Below are positions 1-7,884 of a stretch of DNA of 64,000 bases, one piece after another. This DNA is from DAOUKH01 sp965207995 (GTDB taxonomy: Bacteria; Chloroflexota; Dehalococcoidia; SHYB01). The notes below the pieces were generated by a model, which saw only the letters and a list, made by a program, of their open reading frames with translations, had not been told where the DNA came from and made no database searches. Location of the stretch: NCBI GenBank assembly GCA_965207995.1, contig OZ242299.1, forward strand, positions 868,001 through 932,000, in the 5' to 3' direction. Both the position numbers and the translations under genes were made by a program. Position 1 is the stretch's first letter; each line of letters begins with the position of its first letter.

Positions 1-562
1 ATAGGCCCATCAAGGCGACGACGACGGCGACATCGATCCAGACGGAGCGAACCAGCGCGAGCAGGGAGGCACGGAGGGCCCGCGCCCGCTCGGCGACACC
101 TGCGCGCAAGAAGGCCGGAAGGGTGAGGCGCGGGACGAAGAGGGCGGCGACGGCGGCGAGCGAGATGAGCCAGGGGAGCACGTCCCAGCCGGTGGTGGCC
201 CCGTAGGCGAGGCGGGTCAGGGTCATCGCGAGGGTGACGATGCCGAGGGCGGCGAGCATGCGGCGCCGGTCTCTGCCGACGTTGTCGGCGTCGTTCGACT
301 CCGGGGCGGAGTCGGGGGCGCCGGCCCAGGTCTCTTCCTTGCCGCCGCGGAGGGTGAGGGAGCCCAGGGCGAAGAGCGCCCATCCGAACGCGAGGAGGAA
401 GACACCGAACGCTGGCGGGGTCTCGGCGTCCGAGCGGACGAAGACGATCTGGCCGAAGATGACGAGCGCCGTCCCAATGACCAGCAGCGGTGGTCTGACC
501 ACGGCGCTCAATGCCGGCCTCGGGGTTGGGTCAGGGGGAGGCGGCTGGGTCTCGGTGCGCAT
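1..562 (-). CDS. Membrane protein, C-terminus cut by window edge
   Basis: An open frame on the minus strand starts at ATG 562-560 and stays open to the left window edge (about 187 codons), so the C-terminus is missing. After a Pro-rich N-terminus (METPPPP-type composition, residues 5-16) there are hydrophobic stretches around residues 25-42, 50-65, 105-118 and 122-140, and another begins at the edge (VDVAVVVALMGL-like). These look like transmembrane helices. The charged, Asp/Glu-rich loop between helices 2 and 3 (about residues 70-100) would be extramembrane. No family motif is visible in this portion. A polytopic glycosyltransferase of the GT39 type is possible but not supported. It is transcribed away from the gene at 950, with repeats between them. 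Confidence 0.6.
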   Translation of the reverse strand, partial: MRTETQPPPPDPTPRPALSAVVRPPLLVIGTALVIFGQIVFVRSDAETPPAFGVFLLAFGWALFALGSLTLRGGKEETWAGAPDSAPESNDADNVGRDRRRMLAALGIVTLAMTLTRLAYGATTGWDVLPWLISLAAVAALFVPRLTLPAFLRAGVAERARALRASLLALVRSVWIDVAVVVALMGL

Positions 563-643
563 CGACGGAAGGCGGCCCGCGTCGGCCTGGTTTCCATGGT
601 AGCGGACTCCGGGGCGGGCGGAGGAGCAGTGCCCCGCGGGCAC

Positions 644-697
644 TCGCGCGCCTAGCGGCGCGCGCCCTCTCTCACATCTCCCCCAGAGGGGGAGAGG
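644..697. repeat. Composite intergenic hairpin repeat (copy 1)
   Basis: Two adjacent hairpins. The first has arms CGCGCGCC / GGCGCGCG around the loop TAGC. The second, at 677-695, has arms TCTCCCCC / GGGGGAGA around AGA. The linker CCCTCTCTCA joins them. The same arrangement occurs near 19.63 kb and 26.85 kb, and the second hairpin alone at 7640-7658. It sits in the noncoding gap 563-949. Confidence 0.8.
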
Positions 698-708
698 CCG
701 GAGGGGAC

Positions 709-728
709 GGGCGATTCGCGAATCGCCC
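709..728. repeat. 20-bp perfect palindrome followed by CTACAGGGGAGG
   Basis: GGGCGATTCGCGAATCGCCC is its own reverse complement and is followed by CTACAGGGGAGG. The two copies at 7502 and 7763 have the same frame and tail, but the middle of each arm is changed on both sides (ATT/AAT becomes CGT/ACG), so pairing is kept. Confidence 0.8.
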
Positions 729-764
729 CTACAGGGGAGGGGAGGAGACCCCGCCCACGCCCCT

Positions 765-790
765 GGGCAACCACAAGGGTTGCCCCTACA
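765..790. repeat. Hairpin repeat variant ending CCCTACA
   Basis: Arms GGGCAACC (765-772) and GGTTGCCC (778-785) flank the loop ACAAG and are followed by CTACA, the same tail as the palindromes at 709, 7502 and 7763. It appears to be a third stem variant of that family. Confidence 0.7.
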
Positions 791-900
791 TGGATGGTCC
801 GCTGCCAGCATTGCCGGTTACGCAAAGATCTCCGGGGGGAGAAGCGGTAATGACCTCCCCGGGCCCACCCGGTTTCTACTTGAGGCGGATGAAGGACTTC

Positions 901-928
901 TTGGGGTTGGGGGAGCGTCTGCTATGCT
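901..928 (+). promoter_or_regulatory. Possible sigma-70-like promoter
   Basis: TTGGGG (901-906), a 16-nt spacer and TATGCT (923-928) lie 21 nt upstream of the ATG at 950. The -35 match is weak; the position is right for the CaiB gene. Confidence 0.3.
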
Positions 929-949
929 AGCCGGCGCGAAGCGGACGTT

Positions 950-3529
950 ATGACAAACGAAAACGGCGAGCATCCCATGGGCGGCGGCTATCTCGATGGC
1001 GTGCGCGTCGTCGAGCTGGCGGATGAGACGGGCGAGTACGCCGGGAAGCTGCTGGCCGGGCTCGGCGCGGACGTGGTGAAGGTGGAACCCCCCGGCGGCA
1101 ATGCTACCCGCCGGATCGGGCCGTTCTACGGCGGCGTCCCGGACCCCGACCGGAGTCTCTATTTCTGGCACTACAACTTCGGCAAGCGGGGGCTGACGCT
1201 CGACCCGGCTACGGAGCGGGGTCGGCTGCTGGACCTGCTGACGCGGAGCGACGTGTTCTTGGAGACGACGCCGCGGGGCTATCTCGACGGGCTGGGCGTG
1301 ACATACGAGGCGGCGCGTGAGGCGAACCCGGGACTGGTCTGGGTGCGTATCACGCCATTTGGCGACACGGGGCCGTGGAGCGAGTACAAGGGGTCGGACC
1401 TCGTGCACCTCGCGCTGGGCGGGGTGATGATGAACTGCGGGTACGACCCGGACCCGGTGACGGGGTCGTACGACACGCCGCCGATCGCACCGCAGATGTG
1501 GCACACCTACCACGTGACGGGGCAGCTTACCGTCATGGCCGTCATCGGGGCGTTGTTCTACCGGCACGCGACGGGGAAGGGGCAGGCGCTGTCCACGGCG
1601 GTCCACGAGGCGGTCGCCAAGGCCACCGAGTTGGACCACCCGCACTGGGTGTACACGCGGGAGCCGTTCCTGCGGCAGACGTGCCGTCACGCGTCGGCGG
1701 CGTACACGCTGCGGAGCATCGCGCAGACGAAGGATGGGCGGTACGTGATGCCGCGCATGGACGCGCGGACGCGGAACGTCTTCGACGGCGTGCTGACACT
1801 TTTGCGGAAGTACGGGGAAGAGGACGATCTCAACGACGAGAAGTACCAGGAGGCGGCGTACCGGGCGCGGCCCGAGGTGTCGGGACACGTGACCGACTTG
1901 GCGCACCGGCTGATCGGCAAGTGCCGGCTGGAGCAAGTGCCGTGGCAGGAGGCGCAGGCGCTCAACCTGCTGTGGGCGCCGCTGCGGCGGCCGGAGGAGA
2001 ACGTCGCCGACCCGCACTGGGGGTCGCGGAACACCTTTCGTGAGGTAGAGCACCCTGAACTGGGGAAGCGCTTCCTCTATACGGGAGCGCCGTGGGTGGA
2101 CAACGCGGTGCCATGGCGGCGCGGGCCGCGGGCGCCGGTGTTGAGGGAGGACCTGCGGAAGGAAGAGACCGGCGGCGGGCCGCTCAGGTCGGAGCCGCGG
2201 GGGTGCGAGTCGGCCATCGGCACCAGCTCGCGGGGGAAGCCGTTCGCGATCAACAACGTGCGGGTGCTCGATTTCACGTGGTGGCTGGCGAGCGGAGGCG
2301 GGCCGCGGTTCCTGGCGTCGCAGGGGGCGCAGGTGATCAAGGTCGAGTGGAAGGAGCGTTGGGACCTGCGGTTCTCCGCGCCAGTCCCGGACGGGGGGCG
2401 GAAGGCGCGGGAGGCGGCGACATCGCCGATCCCGCCCGAGATCCCGCCTTCGGCGGCGAACGGGCGGGTCAACGAGGCGGGTCAGTTCAACGACATTAAC
2501 GCGGGGAAGCACGGGATCTCCCTGAACATGCAGACGTCGAAGGGTAAGGAGCTGCTGCGGCAGCTGATCTCGGTCTGCGACATCGTGGTGGAGGGATTCA
2601 GCCCGGACGTGATGCGGCGGTGGGGCTTCCCCTACGAGGTGATGCGGGAGATCAACCCGACGATCATCTACGTGCAGCAGTCGGGGATGGGGCAGCAGGG
2701 GACGTACGGGAAGTTCCGCGCGGTGGGGCCGATCGCCCAGGCGCTCTCGGGCATCTCGGAGATGTCGGGGCTGCCGGAGCCGCATATGCCGGCGGGGATC
2801 GGCTACTCCTATCTCGACTGGTTCGGGGCGTACAACATCGGGACGGCGATGCTGGCAGCGCTGTACCGCCGGGAGCAGACGGGGCTGGGGACGTATATCG
2901 ACGCGTCGCAGGTCGAGGTTGGGCTGATGCTGAGTGGCACGAGCATCCTGAACCACTCGGCGAACGGGGCGTCGTGGCAGCGGTATGGGAACCGGTCGCC
3001 GTGGAAGGCGGCGGCGCCGTCGGGGGCGTACCGCTGCGCGGGCGACGACCGCTGGACCGCGATCTCGTGCCATACGCAGGAGGAGTGGGCGGCGGCGGCT
3101 CGGGTGCTGGGGCACCCGGAGTGGAACGAGGACGCGCGCTTCGCGACGCTCGAGGCCCGGCTGGCGAACCAGGACGCACTCGACGCGTTGGTGAACGAGG
3201 CGACGGCATCGCGGGACCGGTACGCGCTGATGGAGGCGCTGCAGGCGGCGGGCGTGCCGGCGGGAGTCTGCCAGAACGCGGAGGACCGCTACGAGGCCGA
3301 TCCGCAGCTCAAGCATCTCAACTGGCTCACCGAGGTGGAGCAGTCGACCATCGGGCGCTGGCCGTTGAAGGAGTTCCCGGTGAAGTTCAGTGAGACGCCG
3401 CCGTACATGGGTGGGCCGATCGACCGCGGGGGGCCGAACTACGCGGAGGACAACGACTTCGTCTTCCGCGACGTGCTGGGGCTGGCGGCAGAAGAGATCG
3501 AGGCGCTGCGGGCCGACGAGGTCATTTGA
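950..3529 (+). CDS. Double-domain CaiB/BaiF family CoA-transferase
   Basis: Protein of 859 residues, about twice the usual 400 of class III CoA-transferases. Two CaiB-like units are in tandem, roughly 1-405 and 428-859. Both begin with the family pattern of a short N-terminal strand followed by LGADVVKVEPP (unit 1) or GAQVIKVEW (unit 2). Unit 2 has the usual segment with Asp623 in SYLDWFGAYNIG followed by ALYRREQTGLGTYIDAS, where family members carry the catalytic Asp that forms the acyl intermediate. The equivalent place in unit 1 reads PQMWHTYHVTGQ (Trp184, His185), with no Asp. The family transfers CoA between carboxylic acids. The substrate is unknown. No strong ribosome site precedes ATG 950; ATG 977 is an alternative start. 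The TrkH-like gene follows after 17 nt. Confidence 0.88.
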   Translation: MTNENGEHPMGGGYLDGVRVVELADETGEYAGKLLAGLGADVVKVEPPGGNATRRIGPFYGGVPDPDRSLYFWHYNFGKRGLTLDPATERGRLLDLLTRSDVFLETTPRGYLDGLGVTYEAAREANPGLVWVRITPFGDTGPWSEYKGSDLVHLALGGVMMNCGYDPDPVTGSYDTPPIAPQMWHTYHVTGQLTVMAVIGALFYRHATGKGQALSTAVHEAVAKATELDHPHWVYTREPFLRQTCRHASAAYTLRSIAQTKDGRYVMPRMDARTRNVFDGVLTLLRKYGEEDDLNDEKYQEAAYRARPEVSGHVTDLAHRLIGKCRLEQVPWQEAQALNLLWAPLRRPEENVADPHWGSRNTFREVEHPELGKRFLYTGAPWVDNAVPWRRGPRAPVLREDLRKEETGGGPLRSEPRGCESAIGTSSRGKPFAINNVRVLDFTWWLASGGGPRFLASQGAQVIKVEWKERWDLRFSAPVPDGGRKAREAATSPIPPEIPPSAANGRVNEAGQFNDINAGKHGISLNMQTSKGKELLRQLISVCDIVVEGFSPDVMRRWGFPYEVMREINPTIIYVQQSGMGQQGTYGKFRAVGPIAQALSGISEMSGLPEPHMPAGIGYSYLDWFGAYNIGTAMLAALYRREQTGLGTYIDASQVEVGLMLSGTSILNHSANGASWQRYGNRSPWKAAAPSGAYRCAGDDRWTAISCHTQEEWAAAARVLGHPEWNEDARFATLEARLANQDALDALVNEATASRDRYALMEALQAAGVPAGVCQNAEDRYEADPQLKHLNWLTEVEQSTIGRWPLKEFPVKFSETPPYMGGPIDRGGPNYAEDNDFVFRDVLGLAAEEIEALRADEVI

Positions 3530-3546
3530 GGCGGTGACGTGCCCCC

Positions 3547-5067
3547 ATGAGGCCTCCTGACGAGACGAACGGGCCTCGCGACTATCAGGACGGCGAGCAT
3601 GGGGCCGGCCATGAGCCGCCGCCGGACTGGAACGAGGACGCGTACCCACCCGACGAGGCCGAGCTAGAAGAGTTCAAGCCGGACGACCTTCCTCCGGAGG
3701 AGTACGAGGACGAGGAGGACGCTGCGGCGCTGTACGCGCCGGTGGCGCGTGAGCACGCGCCTTTCTTCAACTACATCGTCTACGGCTTCGTCTCCCTGGC
3801 GGTGATCGGGGGCGTCCTCCTCATCTTTCCGTTTGCCAGCGCGGACGGGGGTTTCACGTCGCCGGTCGACGCGTTCTTCACCGCGGCATCCGCAGTGAGC
3901 GCGACGGGGCTCGTTGTGGTCGACACCGGCGACCACTGGAGCCGGGCGGGGCAGGCCGTGATCATGGTGCTGATCCAGATCGGCGGCATCGGCTACATGA
4001 CCATCGGCGCCTTCCTGCTCCTGATGGTGCGGGGCCGGATCGACATGGGCGACGACATGGTCTCCGAGACCTTGGGGAGCGCAAACCCGAACCGGTTCCT
4101 GCTGTTCGTGGCATGGGTGCTCGGCATCACGCTGCTCATCGAAGCGGCGGGCATCATCGCCATTTCGTCGCGTTTCGCGGCGTCGTTCTCCGACAAGAGC
4201 ACCTTCGATTCCATCTTCTACGGGGTCTCCGCGTTCAACAACGCGGGGTTCGACCTCGAAGGCGGCATGCGGGGCATTGCCTCGTTCCAGCAGGACGGCC
4301 AACTCCTGGGCGTGATTTCGGCGCTGTTCATCATCGGCGGTCTCGGCATACCGATGGTCACGTTGCTGCTGACGCGCTTCCCCTGGGTGCAATGGAAACT
4401 CGACTCGAAGATGGCCATCGTCTCCTCGATCGCGCTGCTGGGTCTGGGCGCGCTGGCCATCGGCTCCTTCGAGACCGCGGCGTCCTTCGCCCAAGGCGGC
4501 GAGGCGTTGGGCGGCGAGGCGCTCAACTCGTTCTTCCTTTCCGCGTCGGCGCGGACGGCCGGCTTCACCACGATCGACATCGGCGGGCTGACGGTGCAGA
4601 CGCTGCTCCTGATGATGGTGTTGATGTTCGTGGGCGGCGTTTCGGGGTCGACAGCGGGCGGCATCAAGATCAACACGTTCGCCACGCTGTTCGTTACGGC
4701 GGTCTCCTACCTGCGGGGCTACAAGCGCGTCCACGCGTTCGGCAAGGTATTGCCGGAGACGCAGGTACACCGGGCCATCGCCATCGTCTTCCTCGGCGTG
4801 ATGATCGTCTTCCTCTTCATCCTGATCATGTCGGCGCTGGAGCCTTTCGACTTCATACCGGTCGCCTTCGAGACGGTGTCGGCGTTCAGCACGACGGGGT
4901 TCTCGACGGGCATCACGCCCGACCTCTCGGCGGGGGGTAAGATCACGTTGATCTTCGCCATGTTCATCGGGCGGCTGGGGCCCCTGACGGTGGTGCTCGC
5001 ACTGGCCCGGCACCGCGGGCCGTCGGAGGAGATCGAGGCCGAGGAGGAGCCGATCCGCATCGGATAA
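3547..5067 (+). CDS. TrkH/KtrB family potassium uptake protein
   Basis: Integral membrane K+ (possibly Na+-coupled) transporter of 506 residues. The first ~75 residues are a highly acidic soluble tail (many Asp/Glu/Pro), followed by about eight helices. All four selectivity-filter loops of the superfamily are visible with their glycines: SATGLVV (Gly121), NNAGFDLE (Gly234), RTAGFTTI (Gly339) and STTGFSTG (Gly451). SGSTAGGIKI between the third and fourth repeats is also typical of KtrB/TrkH. The cytosolic RCK partner (KtrA/TrkA) that normally gates these channels is not beside it or elsewhere in the window. The acidic tail is longer than in most relatives. It may be co-transcribed with the CaiB gene upstream (17-nt gap). 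Confidence 0.92.
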   Translation: MRPPDETNGPRDYQDGEHGAGHEPPPDWNEDAYPPDEAELEEFKPDDLPPEEYEDEEDAAALYAPVAREHAPFFNYIVYGFVSLAVIGGVLLIFPFASADGGFTSPVDAFFTAASAVSATGLVVVDTGDHWSRAGQAVIMVLIQIGGIGYMTIGAFLLLMVRGRIDMGDDMVSETLGSANPNRFLLFVAWVLGITLLIEAAGIIAISSRFAASFSDKSTFDSIFYGVSAFNNAGFDLEGGMRGIASFQQDGQLLGVISALFIIGGLGIPMVTLLLTRFPWVQWKLDSKMAIVSSIALLGLGALAIGSFETAASFAQGGEALGGEALNSFFLSASARTAGFTTIDIGGLTVQTLLLMMVLMFVGGVSGSTAGGIKINTFATLFVTAVSYLRGYKRVHAFGKVLPETQVHRAIAIVFLGVMIVFLFILIMSALEPFDFIPVAFETVSAFSTTGFSTGITPDLSAGGKITLIFAMFIGRLGPLTVVLALARHRGPSEEIEAEEEPIRIG

Positions 5068-5085
5068 CGGCGGCGGGAGGAAGCG

Positions 5086-5538
5086 ATGGGTACGGACACG
5101 ATTCAGGAGCTGGCGGACCGGCAAGCAATACGGGATGTCATGGCCCGGTACGCGCGCGGTCTCGACCGCCGCGACTTCGGCGCCGTGGCATCGTGCTTCG
5201 CGGAGGACGCCTACGCCGACTACGGCGGCCCGACTGCGCCGGCCGAGGGTCGTGACGCGATCCTGAAGATCGTCCGCGTGGTGGAGCGGTTCATCCTGAC
5301 CATGCACTTCATGGGCGACCAGACCGTCACCCTTCACGGCGACGAAGCGGACGTCGAGACGTACGCCATCGACCAACTGCGCTACGAGAAGGACGGCATT
5401 CAGTACGACATGACCGGCGGCCTCCGGTACGAGGATAAGATGGTGCGGGAGGACGGACGCTGGGTCATCAAGCACCGCGTGATGCATACTGATTGGCGGC
5501 GCTACGACCGCGTCGAGACCGGCCCCGGGCCGTTCTGA
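5086..5538 (+). CDS. NTF2/SnoaL-like domain protein
   Basis: Protein of 150 residues. The N-terminal helix IQELADRQAIRDVMARYARG followed by DFGAVASCFAEDAYADYGG is characteristic of SnoaL-like alpha+beta cone-fold proteins of the NTF2 superfamily. Members are small polyketide cyclases, dehydratases or hydroxylating-dioxygenase beta-like proteins, and the fold alone does not give the reaction. The second half (FMGDQTVTLHGDEADVETYAI, then RYEDKMVREDGRWVI) is the usual strand-rich part. GGAGG lies close before ATG 5086. Cytosolic; substrate unknown. Confidence 0.8.
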   Translation: MGTDTIQELADRQAIRDVMARYARGLDRRDFGAVASCFAEDAYADYGGPTAPAEGRDAILKIVRVVERFILTMHFMGDQTVTLHGDEADVETYAIDQLRYEKDGIQYDMTGGLRYEDKMVREDGRWVIKHRVMHTDWRRYDRVETGPGPF

Positions 5539-5573
5539 CCGGAGACTCCTCGCACGCACGGGGCACAACCCGC

Positions 5574-6806
5574 ATGGGCAAGAGGCGAAAGAAACACCAG
5601 GCTATCGAGCCACGGACGGAGACCCTCGACATCGAGGGGCCGTCGTTCATGGGCGAGGGCTTCACCCGCAGCGGCGACGATCCCGTCTTCGTGCCCTACG
5701 CCATCCCGGGCGAGCGGGTGGAGGCGACGATCTGGCGGAAGAGCCGCCGCTACCTGGAAGCGCGCCTCGACAAGGTTATCGATGCGTCGCCGCACCGCGT
5801 CGAGGCCGAGTGCCGCTACTACGGCGAGTGCACCGGCTGCCAGTGGCAGCACGTCGCGTACGAGCACCAACTGGAGATGAAGACGCGGCTGGTGCGCGAG
5901 CAACTCGAACGCACCGGCGGCTTCGACTCGCCGCCTGTGGCGCCGGCCATCGGCTGCGACGACCCCTGGGGCTATCGCAACCACGCCCGGTTCACCATCG
6001 GGCCCGAAGGCCAGCTCGGTTTCGTGAACCGGACCTACCGGCGGTTCGTCCGAATCGACGAGTGCCTCATCATGGACCGGGGCATCAACGATCTGCTGGC
6101 GGAGCTTCAGGGCAAGGCGGGGGAGACGACACAGCTCTCGATCCGCTACGGCCCCAAGTCGGAGAGCTGGTTGATCCAGCCGACCCTGCAATCGCTCGAC
6201 ATCGGCGTGGACTCAGGTCAGACGCACTACGAGGAGGAGCTTCTCGGACGGCGGTTCCGCGTCGCCGCGGCCTCGTTCTTCCAGGTGAACGTGCGGCAGG
6301 CGGAGCGTTTGGTGGGGCTGGTGCGGGAGAGCCTCGACCTGCAACCCGACGAAGTGTTGGTGGACGCCTACGCGGGGGTGGGGGTGTTCGCCGCGCTGCT
6401 TGCGCCGCACGTGAAGGAAGTGGTCGCGGTCGAGGAGTCGGCGGCGGCGGTGGCGGACGCAAAGAAGAACGTGGAAGGTCTGGACAACGTCCGGCTGGTG
6501 GAGGCGAAGACGGAGCACGCGCTGGCAGAGCTCGATGCGGCTCCGGACGCGCTCATCCTCGACCCGCCCCGTGCGGGCTGCCACCCCGGCGCGCTCGACG
6601 CGTTGGTGCAGTTCCGGCCCCGGAAGGTCGCCTACGTCTCATGCGACCCGGCGACGCTGGCGCGCGACCTGAAACATCTCACCGCGGAAGCCTACGACCT
6701 GATTGGGGTGCAGCCGCTGGACATGTTCCCGCACACGCACCACGTCGAGGCGGTCGCCACGCTGCGGGCGCGGGGGCGTAGCGGGCCGCGGGTCAGGAGG
6801 CGCTGA
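5574..6806 (+). CDS. 23S rRNA/tRNA uracil-C5 methyltransferase (RlmD/TrmA family)
   Basis: SAM-dependent RNA m5U methyltransferase of 410 residues. The order is a small N-terminal TRAM-like region, a Fe-S cysteine set (Cys80, Cys86, Cys89, with Cys164 in DECLIMD), a SAM-binding core VDAYAGVGVFAALLA (about 263-277), DPPRAG (about 328-333) and the catalytic Cys357 in VSCDPATLARDL. The four Fe-S cysteines resemble RlmD/RlmCD proteins rather than TrmA, but the target base cannot be told from sequence. I chose ATG 5574 (MGKRRKKHQ) over the upstream in-frame codon at 5493, which would overlap the previous gene by 46 nt. Confidence 0.88.
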   Translation: MGKRRKKHQAIEPRTETLDIEGPSFMGEGFTRSGDDPVFVPYAIPGERVEATIWRKSRRYLEARLDKVIDASPHRVEAECRYYGECTGCQWQHVAYEHQLEMKTRLVREQLERTGGFDSPPVAPAIGCDDPWGYRNHARFTIGPEGQLGFVNRTYRRFVRIDECLIMDRGINDLLAELQGKAGETTQLSIRYGPKSESWLIQPTLQSLDIGVDSGQTHYEEELLGRRFRVAAASFFQVNVRQAERLVGLVRESLDLQPDEVLVDAYAGVGVFAALLAPHVKEVVAVEESAAAVADAKKNVEGLDNVRLVEAKTEHALAELDAAPDALILDPPRAGCHPGALDALVQFRPRKVAYVSCDPATLARDLKHLTAEAYDLIGVQPLDMFPHTHHVEAVATLRARGRSGPRVRRR

Positions 6807-7386
6807 AGCCGCCGCCGGGCGCGTTGTCCTGCCAGAGGGTGAAGAACTGGTCGGACTCGCCGCGGACGGCGCGGCGAAGCTCGTCCTTGTGCTGCTCTTG
6901 CAGGTACTGCTTCTCCAGGGTCAGGAGGCGCTTGAAGGTGGCGTCGCAGCGGGCGGCGAAGCCGGCGGGGGTGACGTTGCTGAAGAAGGCGTCGAAGGCG
7001 AGGGAGAGGTCGTCGTCGCTCATAGTGAGGACGGGGCCGGCGGCGAGGAAGAGGGCAACGCGGGGCGGTTCGCCGTCGGCCGCGCCGCCGCTGAGGACTT
7101 CGATGAGGCGGGCGACGCCGCGCTCGGTGACCATCTCCTGCACGCGGGCGGCGAGGAGCATGAGGTTGACGAAGGGGGGGCCTTCGGCGCGGAGGAGCTT
7201 GCTGAATTCGCGCTCCAACTCGTTGAGGTAGTCGTCGGTCAGGAGGTCGTGGACCGAGGCGAGGCGCAGATCCGGTTCGCCGGGGTTCCGCACGTCGATG
7301 ACCATGAACTCTTCCAGGTTGGGGAAGATGCAGACGTGGATGTCTGCCGACTCGACTGAGCTGGTCTCGCTGATGTCTTCGTACAT
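6793..7386 (-). CDS. Conserved-looking protein of unknown function
   Basis: Protein of 197 residues in a convergent 14-nt overlap with the methyltransferase gene. No signal peptide or transmembrane helix is evident. The first part (DIHVCIFPNLEEFMVIDVRN, then DLRLASVHDLLTDDYLNELE) is mixed alpha/beta. The last third (FKRLLTLEKQYLQEQHKDEL) is a charged helix. I do not recognise the family. Codon use matches the neighbours, which supports coding. The opposite strand holds an overlapping ORF that looks like a shadow. Confidence 0.6.
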   Translation of the reverse strand: MYEDISETSSVESADIHVCIFPNLEEFMVIDVRNPGEPDLRLASVHDLLTDDYLNELEREFSKLLRAEGPPFVNLMLLAARVQEMVTERGVARLIEVLSGGAADGEPPRVALFLAAGPVLTMSDDDLSLAFDAFFSNVTPAGFAARCDATFKRLLTLEKQYLQEQHKDELRRAVRGESDQFFTLWQDNAPGGGFSAS

Positions 7387-7493
7387 GAGGCTGCTCCGCC
7401 CGGCGTGCCCGTCCGGGCGTGCTTGAATTATAGGCTAGGGCGGTGTCAAGGGCGATGGGGGAACGGGCGGCCAGCGGCAGGGTTGACGGGGGT

Positions 7494-7609
7494 GGGGGAA
7501 CGGGCGCGTCGCGACGCGCCCCTACAGGGGAGGGTTGGCTGGCCTCGGGGGCCGGTGGTGGCGGATGCGGGGGCCGCTCATCTCAATCTTCTCCCGTGGG
7601 GAGAAGAGG
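7494..7609. repeat. Direct repeat of about 115 bp, copy 1
   Basis: Runs from GGGGGAACGGGCGCGTCGCG through GAGAAGAGG. It contains the 20-bp palindrome GGGCGCGTCGCGACGCGCCC (7502-7521) with its CTACAGGGGAGGG tail, a GGCTGGCCTCGGGGGCCGG segment, and the hairpin CTTCTCCC-GTG-GGGAGAAG (7588-7606). Copy 2 lies 261 bp downstream with a few differences. Confidence 0.85.
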
Positions 7610-7639
7610 GGAGACCGCCCCGCCCCGACCCTCTCTCAG

Positions 7640-7658
7640 TCTCCCCCAGAGGGGGAGA
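7640..7658. repeat. TCTCCCCC-AGA-GGGGGAGA hairpin repeat
   Basis: Same 19-nt hairpin as at 677, 19648 and 26858. It is preceded by CCCTCTCTCAG and followed by GGTTTAAGGT as at 19.67 kb. It lies between the two copies of the 115-bp direct repeat in the noncoding gap 7387-7884. Confidence 0.85.
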
Positions 7659-7754
7659 GGTTTAAGGTGCTCCCCCTTCGGGGGAGTGTTTGGGTGTAGC
7701 CCCCCGGGAGCGTTCCCGTGACTACGGCATGGTTCAATCAGGCCACTCGGGGGA

Positions 7755-7865
7755 TGGGGAACGGGCGCGTCGCGACGCGCCCCTACAGGGGAGGGTAGGC
7801 TGGCCTCGGGGGCCGGTGGCGGTGATGGGCCCCTCATCTCAATCTTCTCCCGTGGGGAGAAGAGG
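7755..7865. repeat. Direct repeat of about 111 bp, copy 2
   Basis: Second copy of the 7494-7609 repeat: the palindrome at 7763-7782 is identical, and the terminal hairpin CTTCTCCC-GTG-GGGAGAAG is at 7844-7862. It ends just before the stop codon of the DUF3179 gene. No gene is visible in the rest of 7387-7884. Confidence 0.85.
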
Positions 7866-7884
7866 TAAAACCACCCCGGCCCGG

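Noticed and set aside
818..3649. A 943-codon minus-strand open frame
   Set aside because: Antisense shadow of the double CaiB gene; Arg/Pro/His-rich product without domain structure.
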